Assembly: GCA_013398055.1 (NCBI GenBank)
Contig: VZRS01002397.1
Location: forward strand, 124,001 to 188,000
DNA from: Ifrita kowaldi
Lineage: Eukaryota > Chordata > Aves > Passeriformes > Cinclosomatidae
Length of the DNA: 64,000 nt
Direction of reading: 5' to 3'
Positions within the stretch are counted from its first letter, which is position 1. Each line of letters starts with the position of its first letter. The notes under the pieces were generated by a model. That model saw only the letters and a list, made by a program, of their open reading frames with translations. It did not search any database and had not been told where the DNA came from. Shown here one piece after another: positions 14,026 through 27,828 of the stretch. The position numbers were made by a program, and so were the translations under genes.

Positions 14026-17000
14026 TGTCTCTGTGTTCTCTTTCTCGAGTGCTGAATGAATGTTTCTTTTGGCTTGATCCCCAATGCCTAGTCAAACTGA
14101 AAGTGGTATTTTTGAGAAGAGAATTTTTCACTCAGTGTCTGTAGTAATGTAGAATTAATCTGGTGTGGTACTTGAAAAGTTTGAAGTACCTTAGTGGCAA
14201 ATAACTTTGTAGTAAGCGTTTCCAAACAAAATCTTTGGCCAGATTTTTCCTCTTGGTTGTAATCATTTTATTGCAGTAGAATTTGGGAAGGTTCCACTTG
14301 CAGAAATGGTGTAATGTAGTGGTGAAGAAGACCTGCCTTTACTGTAACCTTGTTTTCTCTAATCCTGAAGCCATTATGTTTGAATCAGCCCATGGTCTAA
14401 TTTTATATCAGACACGATGGATCCTAAAAGAAATTTTGAAAAGAGCTGAATTGACTGAAGGGGTCCCAGGGTGAGATGCAGACTGATTAATAGTGACAGA
14501 TGTTTGCAGATCTCTGAAGACATTCTATGTAAATCAAGCACACCTGTATTCAGATTTGCAAATTAAATCTCTGTTCATTTCACGTGAGTTTGACTACTTG
14601 GGGAGGAGGAGGGGACAATAATAGTAACATTCTCCCTTTCCTTAGAAATGTAGCAATGCTGATTGAATTATACCATTACTGCTATGAAATTATGTTTACC
14701 AGCTTGTAGGACAATATGCCTAAGACTTTGCCTATTGCTCTTTCGTAGCCTGGTTACAGCTTCACAAACTCATAGAGGCAAACCCACAGCTGTTTAAGCC
14801 CATCAAATAAGTGGTTTACAAGAAAAGGCATAATCAGTAGTATCAAGTATTTTGTCAATTATATTAGCAACATAAAATTAAAATGATGACTATTTGACAG
14901 AGACTGTTTTTAAGATACTACATTTGCATAATGCTTGTCTTCTCATACTATGGAAAGCAACAAGACATCATAGAAGATATATATCCATTATTCATGAGTT
15001 TAAATAATCTGAATGGCATGCGGAAAATAAGACTGAACTAGATTTTATATTGTTAGAGTGATTTTTTTTTAAATACAAGCAATTATTTGTTGTTTTTTAA
15101 GTAATCCTTTTTCTTCAGTCTGATTCATTATATGAATTTGCAGTTAGAAAATTAAGTATCTTTTAATTAACTTCAGTATAATTGACACCTTATATGACTC
15201 AGACTGCTGAAAGTAAACAATTCAGGGCAAATTGTCCTGTCACATCTGTGAGACTGATTAGATGTAAACATCAGCTATGACAGTTCAGGGTTACTGTAGT
15301 GCATGTGGCTTCTCCAGAGGCCTCTGCACTACGAGCATAGATGTTGACTGAGACTGCTTATCAGAAATATGCAGGTTTCAAACGGCAAAAGTAATTAGGA
15401 AGGAGTCATGTTTTTCTTTTGCTCCATCTTGGTTTTGCAGGCGAGAACTGCATTTCTCAGCTCAGTAGTGACAAGATGTGATCATCAGTGGAGGAGGCAT
15501 AAAGAAGACTAGTCCATACGTGCTTACCCAACAGCATATGCAACAACTAAATGACAAAAAATAATGCCCGTAATTTGCTTAGCTCAAAATGCTTGGGTGT
15601 CTGTGAGATTTTCCAGCTCTCCCGAATATGTTCCTCTCCTGAATATGCTACCCTTTCCATGAGCTTTCTACCAATTTCCTGATCATAAATTCTTCTCTCT
15701 TTCCAGTGAAAAATTGCAATGAAGCAACTCTGTTGTTCTGTACAACAGCTCTGAAGCTGCAATTTGCATGTCCGAAATGCAGATGAGACTGTGTTGCATC
15801 AGTTCTAAAGCTCCATCGATTCCCTCTTGCAGCTGCCCCAGTGAGATTTTAGAACATCTCTTACTCTATTCAGACTTTTTATTTCCAAGTCTTAAAACAT
15901 GGTCTCAACTTGACCAAGATCCTTTGTCTTTCTGACTCTACAGCTTTATATTCTTTAAAGATACTGGTATGTTTTGCATGGTGTTATCTACTAATAGTGA
16001 CACTGTAGCTGGTAGTGGTGGTCTGAGATTATAAGAAAATGAAGGTTTATAGGTATAGGTAATATCTGTTAATTATTTTATTAGGTGGAACATTCTGTAG
16101 AGCAATGAAGATTTTTTTGACATTGGTCTGAGCAAAATGAATAATGCTGATACAAGTGTTGATTAATACATAGTTAAAGGAGGAAAATATAATGATAATT
16201 AACATAAATTTATGGAAAAATGACACTGTTAGTTGCAAAACAGATTCTTCCTAACCAAGTTAATATTTTTATATCTTACCAAAGATAATTTTTTACCTTT
16301 GCTTTCACTGTTAATTAACTTTCTCATTGACCAAGCTTAATTTGATCTAGGAAAATGCTGAGTTTCTAGCCAGTGATGGGATCAGGGGTCTTTAAGACAA
16401 TCCAGACAGGACAGAATCCTTTGGAACTCACTTTGGCTTAGTGTCCTGTTACAAATGGATTAGAGGTCAAGATTTTTATATTTAATACTATTTAAATATA
16501 TATCTTACTGTGGTAGATACTACTATGAGACAACCCCATTCCATTATAATTTGAAGTGCTTCTGTATACTCACTAGTAGAAGCAAAATTTTAATCTTTTT
16601 CCCACAAATTTCTAACCTGAATAGTAGTTTTGTAGCTGCTGTCTGCTGATCTCGCTATCCATGAAGGAAAATACTTGAAAAAGAAAAAAGAGGTATTTAC
16701 TTTACAGAAATGAGGATGATTCACTATGGATTCCACAGCTAAAACAGCTTTCCATTGTAATTCTGTATAGCATTGTACAATGCAAGAGGAACAGGGCTGC
16801 TCCTACATGAGGCATAAGGGCATTTAGAATTCAGCTGACGTTCTTCATGACTGCTGCAAACCAAAGAAAATTCAGTGACAAGCACTTGGGATATATTACA
16901 TTGGAATGGAAAGCCTTATAGACGATGTTTATCAAAAATATTATATATTGTTTCTTTTATTTCTAAGAACAAGTGGGCAGAAACATTCAACTTTCCTCCT

Positions 17001-20000
17001 TTGTACCATTATGTCTTATTCCTCTATAGTATTTTTATTCTTCTCTGATTCAAATTATTACAGTGCTTTGGTTGTCTTCTCATACAGATGTCTTTCCCAA
17101 CTTTGTTTTCCATTTGTTCTCCTGACCGTCTTTGCACATGTATGCCCTTTATGTGCTCTTTCACTTAGTGAGTCAAGATTAGTCTTTTAGGAGACTATCT
17201 CAGTGATAGACAAAAGATGTTGGAATACACTCTTCTTTCCTCCCAGCATCTTTGTGGTTTCTAAGACTGTTTGCATTGTTATCTATCACAGCGCATTGAA
17301 CTGCGGTTTTAATCTCAAGATTTCTCTTTGCTGAGATGTAAAGTTAGTTTAGAGCTCAACACATTGTTCCTTTCTGCACACATTACCTTGCATTTGCCAG
17401 TGCTTAATGTCATCTGTTTGACACACAGAGTGACTCTGACTCTCTGAGGTCCTCTGGGCCTCCTTCCCTTGACCTGCACTAGCATGAGATTTCATTCTGC
17501 ATTTCTCAATTTAGAGGAAATGAAGGCTGGGGCTCTTTAAAGCAGGTTTAATGTTTCTGTCGGAAGCATGCTTATCTTTCACTTACTCTGTTTTGAAAAA
17601 CCAGGTGTTTTTTCCAAGACAATATATACATTTTGGGCACTAATAATTGGTCATTACTTTATGTTTACTTAACAAAGTATTTTTCCCTGAAAGTAAGAGA
17701 TTGATATACTTGGGAGTACTCTTAGAAATGCATGAAGAAAAAAATCATACCTTTTGAAAATGTCAAACGTTTGAATTCATGTCTCAGACCACTCACTTTG
17801 GATCTTGGAGAAGTGTTTCTGTTCCTCCCTTTCCCCGAAGAGGATTTGAACTCGCAGGATGTAACCCCTGAAGCAGGGAATTTTTGCTCATTGAAGGAGT
17901 GCTTGCAATCTCTACTTGAAATTGTTCCACATTAAAATTGAATACTTAAATATTCTTTGGGCCATAAGGAGAGAATGTGTTTTATAAGGCAAGGCTTTGA
18001 GCTCAATGCCCTATGACTGGATTGTTTCACTGTTTTCTGTCAAGAAGAACTGTGTGTATCTCCTGTACTGGTAGAAATGTGGGGGTCTGTTGTTTTGACT
18101 GGCACTGCTTGATTTAAGCACATGTGTTTGATTTAAATTCCACTTTAGACACCTACATTCTTCTATGAAACAGGAGTTTAATGCTTCCTGACATAGGCAA
18201 CAGCTGAATGAGTGTTTTAGAATTTAGATTTTGGGCCTCAGCGCTGAAGACAGATGGTGGAGGTACCTAAATTCTGCAATTGCATACATGTATGATCTTT
18301 GGTGCTACTTACAAGCTTATATTGTTTTTCAGTTTAGCTCAAGCATGTGATTTGATTAATCAGCATTAGATGATTTGATTCTTCTACCTAACTTCAAGCT
18401 TGAGAAAGCTCTTGTGAGCTCATATTCTTTCAGCATGTAACACCTTGTATTTCAGGTTTCCTGTCTTATTTCTATTTAAATCAGTGGCTATAGGAATAGG
18501 AATGTTCCCATGTTTTGTTTGAATGATGAGAAATTTGTTTCTCTGATGTTAAAGAAGGAACAAATTCCTTTGAACTCCATTGTATTGTTTGGGGTTTGCT
18601 GGCTCTCAAAGCTATTAGAGGATTTGCTTAATGGTTAGTGGATTTACTCTTAGGACGTATCATCCTCTAACAGGAAGTCTTTGTTATCTTACCATGGAAT
18701 AAGCTTCCTGCAGTTCAGGGTTAGGTGATACTCCATTAATCTCATCAAGTCTATGTTTTCATTTAGATCCATTTGGTTACACAAGGAAAGGGGAGAACAT
18801 GTTGACGTGTGTGGTACAATGCCAGCAGTCAGCTAAAGTAAGATGATCACATAGCATTTTAAAAGAAACAGTTCCTGGATTATTGGCATGGATAAACTGG
18901 TGAAGATTTTAAGATTTTTTAATATTGTGGAACTGTAGGACTATAAGTAATCGCACTTTACTCTTCTGAGCCTTGTCATTACCAGGAAAACAAAACAAGT
19001 TTCCTGCAGTAATATGTATCAGTTTTAGTTCTGGACTGGGATTATTTTATGCTTACTCACACACCAGTTTTAAATGAAATTTGATTAAACTAACTCCTTA
19101 AAATTTGGAGGATTTAGCTTCTGACACATTCATACTCTTGCGACAATAATGGTATAACTTATAACTCAAGTAAGGTGGAATATCAAAAGTTCCTTGGAAA
19201 TTTCTCTGTACTGAATTGTTTTAAAACATTTTCCACGTAGAAATTGAAGCTGTCTGCTTTCATATTCCTGATTCAACATGAGCTGAATGCCCCACGTTTC
19301 TGAAGCTCTTACACTTTGTTCCTGGAGTGGGAAGATCTCTGTTTCACCAGAAAATTATTCCCTGGTTGTGACTGAAGGCAGTGTGACCATATCTTGTGTG
19401 AGGACTTCACCCAAGGTCTTCCTGTGTAGTGTTTGCAAGATATGTCACATCTTAACCCACACCTGTATCCACATTTGCACCCTTAAAATGAGATTACTGC
19501 CTGGGAGAACAGACTACTTGGGGTGCTACAGAGCTGGTAGCAGCCAGCATCCTCTGGGAGGTGCTAGTGCTTTACAGTATCCCCAGACTATGTTGTGGGA
19601 CCTATCCTCCTCAGGAGGCTCTGAATGCTGTTTATTCATACACAACCTGGGGAAGCTGAGCAGTCTTGAAAAACTGGTCTCAAAAGCATTATACTCATTA
19701 CCTTCAAAGAATTAAAACATTACAATTTTCTCCTTTTTATTTCAGTTCCGTGTGTGGCACTGTTACAGTATTGAGAATTGCTGCTAATAAAAAAAATAGA
19801 TTGTTTGCAAATTCCCCTTTTTAGAAATTGGCAGAAAATGAAAGGCTTAACAAAAACTCCAGAATATTTAGCTGCACTTAACAGTATCCTCATCGTCTAT
19901 GATGATATTAATCAGGAAAATAATCTCAGTCACTTAGTTTTATCCAAGCCTAGTTGCACATACTTCGTTTTTAACTGGCATAGTTATGACCATAATGCAG

Positions 20001-23000
20001 CAAAAGTTGGGCTCCTCTGTTCATTCAGAGAACCAACAATGCAAATAAAACAGATTTACAAAGGCTATATCAATAAAGTTGTCTTAATATTTTTCTTGTC
20101 AATCTATCACATGCTTAGTGGCTATTTAAGTTTGCTAAAAAGAGACATTATTGTAACATCAGAGTACTTTATTTCAATTTTCTCCTTATAAATAACTCAG
20201 ATAACCACTGCGGCTACTCAGTGACCACCTTCTGTACACCCCTGCTGTTGCTCTGGAGAGGTCTCTTACTGTCTGCTCCAGGTGGAACAGTTTTTGAAGT
20301 CATGCTTACATGGCTTTCACCTCGGCATTGTAAAGCTCCTACTGCCCTTTTTCACAGACTAGAAACCAGTTTTGTTTATGTGGCAAACCTGTAGTAAATG
20401 AAAAGAAAAAGAAACAAAGCTTAAATTGTATTTTGGCATGGTTGTATCTTTCATGCTTTTGTGAATATTTATAAAAAATTAGCAGACCTATTGTATCACC
20501 TCAAATAATTTCAGGTATTTAGCTTCTTTTAAAGCAGCAGTAAAATTTATAGTAAAAAGACGTTTGTTAGTATTAAGTTTCAGGCTTTAATCTGACTTGT
20601 AACATCAAAATATTGTATTTTAAAAACATTTTCAAAAGACGTTTTTTGTTTGCATTGAAATTCCTTTTAATGGTATGACATATTAATGCCAAGGGTTAGG
20701 GGACTTTTTTAAAACTATGTTTATCTGAAGAAAAGACACAGAATATATGGCCTGATTCTCAACACTGCTTGATATCTGTAGTGCCCAGAAAACCCAGAAT
20801 TGCAGAGTTTGGTTCAGAGCCTAAATATCTATCTATTCAGAGCCTAAACATATCTATTAGCCTAGGAAGTTTTCAAAGTTCTTGAGGTGAAGCTAAGCTC
20901 ATTTTTAATGAAAACAAAGCACAGACATCTCTCAGGCCAAGTAATGTCTGCATGCCAGCTTTCAGCCTGGAAATATATAAATAGCAGTAGGAGTAGGAAG
21001 AAGCATTTGACCAGAGGTGTGGCTTTGAGCAATTGCATGACAGCACATCACGGACCCTTGGCAGCAAAGCCAATGGCTCCAGAGCGAGCCGCTGCCCTCG
21101 CCCTGCAGGTGGTGGTCACAGCGGTGAGGACACGGCCTCACTGTCCCCTTTGCTGGCAGCTTTCCTGCCCCACTTCACTGGATCAATGGCTTCTGGTGCA
21201 GATAATATGGAATTGTACCTGTTCGGAGCTGCCACAAGCCTCAGCTCCCCAGACAACGCAGGCAGGCGTTACCCAGACCTGGCCAGCAAACCCAGGAACT
21301 CCCTGCGGTGCTGGGCATTGCTGGCCTTCCGTGTGGAGCTTCTCCACTTTCACTTGGGTTTTACACTGTTTGCTCTTGGGTGGTGAGCTACCTGAGCAAC
21401 AGCTACACTGGGTACTGGAGCTTGCTGCAGAAATTTTGAAGCCTGTCAGGCAAGAGCAATAAGAAAGAGGGTTTTACAAAGAGATTTCTCAGCAGTTATT
21501 CTGAATTCTTACCTAAGATGGAAAGGACACCCACTGCTACGCAAAACAGTAAAATTTACACACCTGATTTCCTTTTGAGTGTTTTTGGGAGATTCTATCT
21601 AGGCCTGGACTCTTTTGACAATCAAGCTGGTTCTCCTTGAGAAAACATATCCTTTAAACCTCTCATCTGAAGGTTTAAAATCCAACTCTGCCACTTATTT
21701 TCACTCCTTCAGCTCTTTTTTCCCCCTCTTTTATATCTCTGTGGACAACACACGATGAAGCAATTTTCTAACCTAACTCCCTGCATATCTTTTTCTGGAT
21801 TTATTGCCTCATAAGGAGAAAATCTGTTTTCTAATCTCCTGTCCTGACACATGCCAGTTCTGATTTTAAAAAACAACTCCAGAAAGCAAGCCAGATGATT
21901 TTAGGATGGCATGCATAACAGAGAGTTCATAACATGAAGGGTTTGTTGCTTTAATATATGAAAACATCATGTCTGAATTTTGCAGCAGATAGAACAACTC
22001 TATTTAGTGCTGAATGGAGAAAACCAAATCAGCAGACCAATTTTCATTTCAATCAATGAAATAAAATTATAGACATGAAGTATTTTTTTCTTTTCTGTGC
22101 ATCTTATAGCCTCATTTGGTGAGATCAGGAGGAGAAAGGCCTAAATCTACTAACGGTCTTGGATATCATAGCGTGAAGTAAGTCTGTCTTCCTTCCTGCA
22201 TGTCTCGGTTCATGCTTAAGCATTCTACCCGGATATGTCCTGAAGGTGCACACACAACCTTGTTCTCATCCTCACCTGTCCCAGATGGGATCTCAGAAAT
22301 ACAGATGGGAAATTTAAAACTACACTGCAGCGGTTTTGGACAGAATGCCAAGTCAGCCTGCACTCAGAAAATGCAGCCAGAGAAGGGGATCCTAAGACAG
22401 AAGGTCTGTGCTATGTTTGTTTAGAATAAAAAGGTAAACTTGCATGTCTAATGTAATTAAAGTGATGGTATTTGAATTCTTAAATTTAGCTACTAAAACA
22501 TGTGACCTTGTTTTCAGAGACTCCGTAGGCACAAGAAAATCTCTTTGAAATGCACAAATCTTTTTGGTCAGTATAATCCAGTTTGTTGCTATAATGCAGA
22601 GGACTTGTCATGCTCCTGTTTTCTGCCTTGCTTCTTCCATTTTTATTGTGGTCTCAGATGTGCCTGTTCCAGCAACTGAATGATTGCATTTCATGGGAAA
22701 TTTCTGTAAATCTTTGACATTTTAGCAGCTGTTGCAGAGGCACACCTGAAGCAGGGCACCTTAACCTTCCAAGAAATTAAATCACCATAATTCCTAGGTA
22801 ATCTGTGCATTCAGGAATTACAGTCTTTGGCTTCATCTGCGGATCACATTACAGTGCTGACTTCTAGAATGAAGCCGAAGTGCCCTTCAAATGTGGTTCT
22901 TTTGGAAGTCTAAATTACACACGTACTCAAAACTACCTTGAAACCTAGCATGTCCTGTCCTTTTGTGGAATAGGCACTTATGACTTAAATTCAGGCAGCA

Positions 23001-26000
23001 GTCCTCAGATTCATTTTCCATTTCATAAAACAAGACTTTTTAAGTGATAGCAAGTGAAGATCCCATCTTTTGTGAGGATGTGACCTGCAAATCATTAATT
23101 TATTTGTATCTCAAATATTCTTAGTTACTCAACACTTATTGTAGCCAGAGCAAAGCACCTTGTGCACTTCTGAGGGACTTGCATGGAGAGCTTAATTCTC
23201 TCTTTAGAGAGACTGAAGAATGTCTCTTGGGTCAATAAAATGTGGCTTTGTGATGTTTCCATTTGACAATGACTCTGGTGGCAACATATGGTGGCCACTG
23301 AACTGCAGCACCATCTGGTTTATGTAACGTTCATGCTTGTCATTGACAAAAATAATTCAAAGTGCTGAATTTAGAAAGGACTATTGGAGGAAACTGTCTT
23401 TCTCTTCTTTTCATTTAAAGGAAATACCTTATGAAATGATCTGCTTTACATGAGTTACAAGTCAGATAATTCAAAAAGAAACTATGTGTTAATGTTTGCC
23501 ATAGGCAGAAACTACACCATGAAAACCTGTGGAAGAGAAAACTTCGAGCTGCAGTGACAAATTATGGGAAAAGGTGAAGTGTTGGGACAACTCTGGGGAC
23601 AATGAGCAGGTGTGTAAGATTGGAGAAATAGGAGGAACTGGATTTGTAGAGGATAGAGGTCTGTTGTGTCTTACTGTGCACCAGGATTGTGGAAGAACCC
23701 ATCTATCGTGAGCCTGTGAACCTGGTGTCCTTCTGTCAGACCAGACATTAGGCCTCTTACCTGAAAGAGTAGGAGAACCACTTACCCTCCGATCACCTCG
23801 ATCTCCATGTCCCAGACTCCGCCTTGAGCAAGCTGAGGAGGGCATTAGACACCACAAACCAAACTTCAACTTTTGCCAGCCACTTTTTGTTTTGTCAGTA
23901 AAGAATAATGCTGGCAGGCTCCAGCTTCCTGCTTCCTTTGCAGGTGCTCAGCACAGAAGCAGCCAGCTGGGGGTGGAGGGCAGGGGCTGCTGCTGAGTTA
24001 TGGGGTCTGCTCTGGGCTCTTCTGAGCTGGGCCTGTGATACTGCATTACCCACTCTGTAAAAAATCCCATCTGAGGGTACCTGTTTTGTTTTGGCTAAGT
24101 CATTCTACTGGATACCATTAACTGCCACACAAATGTGTCTTAAACATTACTTTACAAAACAGTTCAAGAAAGCGGTATAGAGAGTGAAAGTTTAAAAACA
24201 GCTATTTTCCTGTGCCACTGCAACATTTTGGATGAGATGACAAATCCAAAACTAAAGATCTGTCTTCACAAGGGTATTTATTTCGCATGAAGCTCAGCTA
24301 CTGCTCATAAAAGAAGCTGCAGTGAGCTAACAATGCAAACCAATTAGAGTGTACTGACTGCCAAGACAGTGTTTGTTCTTTGGTTTGTTTTGAAGGTACT
24401 TTCAGCTCACTGCTTATTGATGTAGTACAGCAAAGATAAGCTTTAAAGCATGGCAGCCCTTCTGTTGTGTTTCACAACAGGACTGAGCTGTCCTTTTGCC
24501 TTCCGGCCTTTTCCAGCTGTGGAGAAAACTGGGCATTTTCACCTGCACAGTGCTGGCTTCAGCAGCAGCAGAATATGTCAGTGGTACTCCAGCACTGAGT
24601 CAGCCAGCAAGGGGCAGACTTCTGTGACTTGAGGGAAGAAGGAAAGGTTCCAAATGGACTTGTGAAGTATCCCCTGAAGGGGTATCTGCACCAGGAGACG
24701 TCTTGGTTAGCCCATTGTATTAACCAGAGAGGTAGGAGAAAATTGTAGAATATCCAAAGAACAAAGAGCAGGTTTCATGAGTAGCAAAACCAAGAAGAAA
24801 TTAGCTACCTGCAGATTCGAATCTCCTAGCTGGACCCTCTGATGATTTGATGACACTAGCCATGTTTTACACTACAGCAATAGGACATTCAGGATGTATT
24901 TACTCCTCTATGTGGTAATCAGCACCCAAAGTGGGTTCAGCCTTTCATTCAAGAGGGGTGCTTATGGAAGGTCCCCCCTCATATCCTCTGCGTACTTTTG
25001 TGAAACCTGTAGGAACCTAACATCTCTCACTTGACATGATACTATTTTTATATTGATTACTGAGAACATACTTGTGCATACACAGAGTTACGAAGTGTCA
25101 TCTCCAGAGGAAGCTGGGCAAACTCCAGATGTCCAGCAGTACTTTTGTTGTTATTTGTTTCGACAAACTGTGTGGCATTTCATCAGAGAGCAGCCCACAG
25201 TGAGCCTCTCTCAGCTGCTGACGAAGTCAGGCCTTCAGAGCTGAGGACAGCTTCTTGTGCACAAGGCTGATGAAAGAGAAGTCCAAGATCATCCCTGTGG
25301 CATCAGCAGCCAACCTATCTACCCTGAGAGTGTTTTTAGCATGCCACTTACTAGATTTAGGGTTATAAAACCTTACAGTAAAGCAATTTTATGGATCAGT
25401 CTAGAAGCAAAGCATCATTTAAAGCAGTTTGATTCATTTTTTTCATTAGGTTGTTGAGATGATACTCATGACAGATGACTCAGAATTATGTCACAGTGAT
25501 AAAGCATTTAATTGCCTAACACGGCAGTTCTACAAGGGAATCCTACAGGGTTTGCTATACCTGGTGAATGAACTTTGTACCTACCTGCAGGAGATACAGT
25601 ATAGTACAGCTGTAACACTGCCAAGCAGCATTCCCTTCTCAGCTGCTCCCCTACATCAAGGCATACCCTTTCATGCCAGCAGCATTTTGTGAAGGAATCA
25701 ATCTGCCTGTGTCTCACTGGGTTTCCGTTTGCCTTCTTGAACAAGCACATCTGTGCTTTTTAACACTAGATACAGTCTGCAAGTGGAAACCACAGAACAA
25801 TTGTTAGCTTACTTCCTGCAGGCATTCAAAGCATGACATTTCTTCCATGGCCTTCCCAAGCATTTCCCTGCCAACATCCTCTGAAAACTCTTCTTCCTTT
25901 CTCACTGCAGTGATGGGAACTGTTTCTGCTGACTGTCAGCTCTTCTTGATCAATGGTCCACAACAAAAAATCACCCACCTGCCCCCACTGGCCATATGCC

Positions 26001-26314
26001 ATGGGAGCACACAGAGAGGACTCCTGACCATATGGTGTCATACTTGTGGAAAACAAAGCAGGGAAACAGATTTTGTCTCTAGTCTAGGGAAGATGCAAAC
26101 TTCTCTTAACTGAAGCGTGTGGGACATTGTATCTTTTAAGTCATCCAAATAAGAAGCTCATGTTAGTCTGCCTGCTTTTCACAGTAATGCAACACGAGCC
26201 ATTCGTGCTGTCAAGCACAATTCCTCCTACTTTGCAAGTCTGAACATAGGGAGAGAAGAATCAAAGGAGGAAGTGCTTGAACAATATGTAGTAGTTGAAG
26301 GCCAGAGGTGGGAC
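14026..26314. other. Gene-free intergenic sequence
   Basis: Mostly AT-rich. The one compositional exception is a GC-richer block at about 21030-21440. Two overlapping open frames there (191 and 117 codons) have no recognisable content. I see no splice-consistent gene structure. Confidence 0.6.
17345..17500 (-). mobile_element. Possible ancient CR1-like fragment
   Basis: The stretch 'cacattaccttgcatttgcc', then 'cttaatgtcatctgtttgac' and 'tctctgaggtcctctgggcc', follows the pattern of a block common in old amniote CR1 copies in reverse orientation. It is heavily diverged and short, so this call rests on recollection of the family pattern. Confidence 0.45.
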
Positions 26315-26753
26315 AAAGTTGATAAGGAGACTAGAGCAACTCTCCTATGGAGACAGGCTGAGAAAGTTGGGGCTGTTCAGCTTGGAGAAGAGAAGGTTGC
26401 ATGATCACCTCATAGCATCCTTCCAATACCTAAAGGGGACCTGCAGGGAAGCCAGAGAAGGACTCTTCAACAGGAACTGCAGTGATAGGACAAGGAATAA
26501 TGGGTTCCCACTGAAAGAGGGGAAATTTAGGTTAAAAATATATAAAAGAAATTCTTTGTTGTGAGGCTGCTGGGGCACTGGAACAGGTCGCACAGAGCAG
26601 TTGTGGATCCCTCATCCCTGGCAATATTCAAGGCCAGGCTGGAAGGATCATTGAGCAAGCTGGTCTAGTGAGAGGCATCTCTGTCCACAGCAGAGGGCTT
26701 GGAACTAGATGATATTTAAGGTCTCCTCCAACCCAAACCACACTATGACTCTA
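26315..26753 (+). mobile_element. CR1 LINE 3' end fragment
   Basis: About 440 bases match the familiar avian CR1 tail from the stretch around 'ctatggagacaggctgag' through 'gcttggagaagagaaggt' and 'ttggaactagatgat', ending in a degenerate form of the CR1 terminal octamer repeat near 26742-26753. The orientation is plus. It is 5'-truncated, as nearly all CR1 copies are. The 89-codon open frame starting at 26295 lies within it and is just the CR1 tail read through, not a gene. Confidence 0.92.
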
Positions 26754-26910
26754 AGGTGCTGACAAGCAAGTGTTTTCAAGGCTGTTTTCAGGATCTTGCA
26801 AGGTGAGAAAGAGAAAGATGAGGGGTTAGCCATGTTACAACTGAAGAAAATCTCACCATAAACAAAAACACTTGGAAAAACAAAATGAGTGGGTATCACT
26901 GCTTTGTTTT

Positions 26911-27370
26911 CTTAAATGAAGAAGTATTTTTCATCTGTGTACTTGAAAAAAGTTCTACAAAACATAACTTTCAGCCGAAGAAGTTCTGCTCTCATATTCA
27001 GCAATTTTCATGAAATATCGAAAGTATTTTAAAAATACTCCCTGATGTTTTCATAAAATATAGATGCCAGTGTATAAAAAAACATAATTAAGATCTCAGT
27101 GAAATATGTTCTAAGTTGGGCATACTCCAAGACAACACATACCTAGTTTTCATGAAACTGTATGTTGCATTTCACGAATAGTTGAGACCCCATATTTTAC
27201 AATATTCATTACATTTCATGGCAATATTCATGACATTTAATAGCAATATGCATTATTAAACAATATTAAACAAAGCATAAAAAACTCCATCAAAGCCACA
27301 AGCCTAATGAATCACAGGAATATAAACTCTCTTCCAACCTGCAAGAAAAACAGACATCTTCCTTCATTTT
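26911..27370. repeat. Tandem duplication, copy 1 (460 bp)
   Basis: Compared by eye with 27375-27828, this segment is identical except for six extra bases (TATTAA, near 27252-27260). The sequence is AT-rich, with no coding content, and includes short internal repeats built on 'caatattcatnacattt'. It ends in a T run directly before an N. Confidence 0.95.
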
Positions 27371-27371
27371 N
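27371..27371. other. Single N at the junction of the tandem duplication
   Basis: It lies in a T run exactly between the two near-identical copies, which points to an uncertain join in the assembly. Confidence 0.95.
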
Positions 27372-27374
27372 TTT

Positions 27375-27828
27375 CTTAAATGAAGAAGTATTTTTCATCT
27401 GTGTACTTGAAAAAAGTTCTACAAAACATAACTTTCAGCCGAAGAAGTTCTGCTCTCATATTCAGCAATTTTCATGAAATATCGAAAGTATTTTAAAAAT
27501 ACTCCCTGATGTTTTCATAAAATATAGATGCCAGTGTATAAAAAAACATAATTAAGATCTCAGTGAAATATGTTCTAAGTTGGGCATACTCCAAGACAAC
27601 ACATACCTAGTTTTCATGAAACTGTATGTTGCATTTCACGAATAGTTGAGACCCCATATTTTACAATATTCATTACATTTCATGGCAATATTCATGACAT
27701 TTAATAGCAATATGCATACAATATTAAACAAAGCATAAAAAACTCCATCAAAGCCACAAGCCTAATGAATCACAGGAATATAAACTCTCTTCCAACCTGC
27801 AAGAAAAACAGACATCTTCCTTCATTTT
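27375..27828. repeat. Tandem duplication, copy 2 (454 bp)
   Basis: Second copy of 26911-27370, 464 bases downstream, lacking six bases. The copies are separated only by the N at 27371 and a few Ts. This pattern fits two alleles placed end to end by an assembler at least as well as a real duplication. Confidence 0.95.

Noticed and set aside
19287..20191. Two adjacent plus-strand open frames of 142 and 137 codons as exons of one gene
   Set aside because: No consistent splice sites join them in phase and neither resembles a known protein.
20887..21462. 191-codon open frame as a gene
   Set aside because: No recognisable domain, an overlapping 117-codon frame in another phase, and GC-rich composition that favours open frames. 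Kept only as a low-interest finding.
23489..23869. 126-codon minus-strand open frame
   Set aside because: Ser/Pro-rich with no recognisable motif, and overlapped by another frame on the plus strand.
26295..26564. 89-codon basic protein
   Set aside because: It lies almost entirely in the CR1 3' end fragment.
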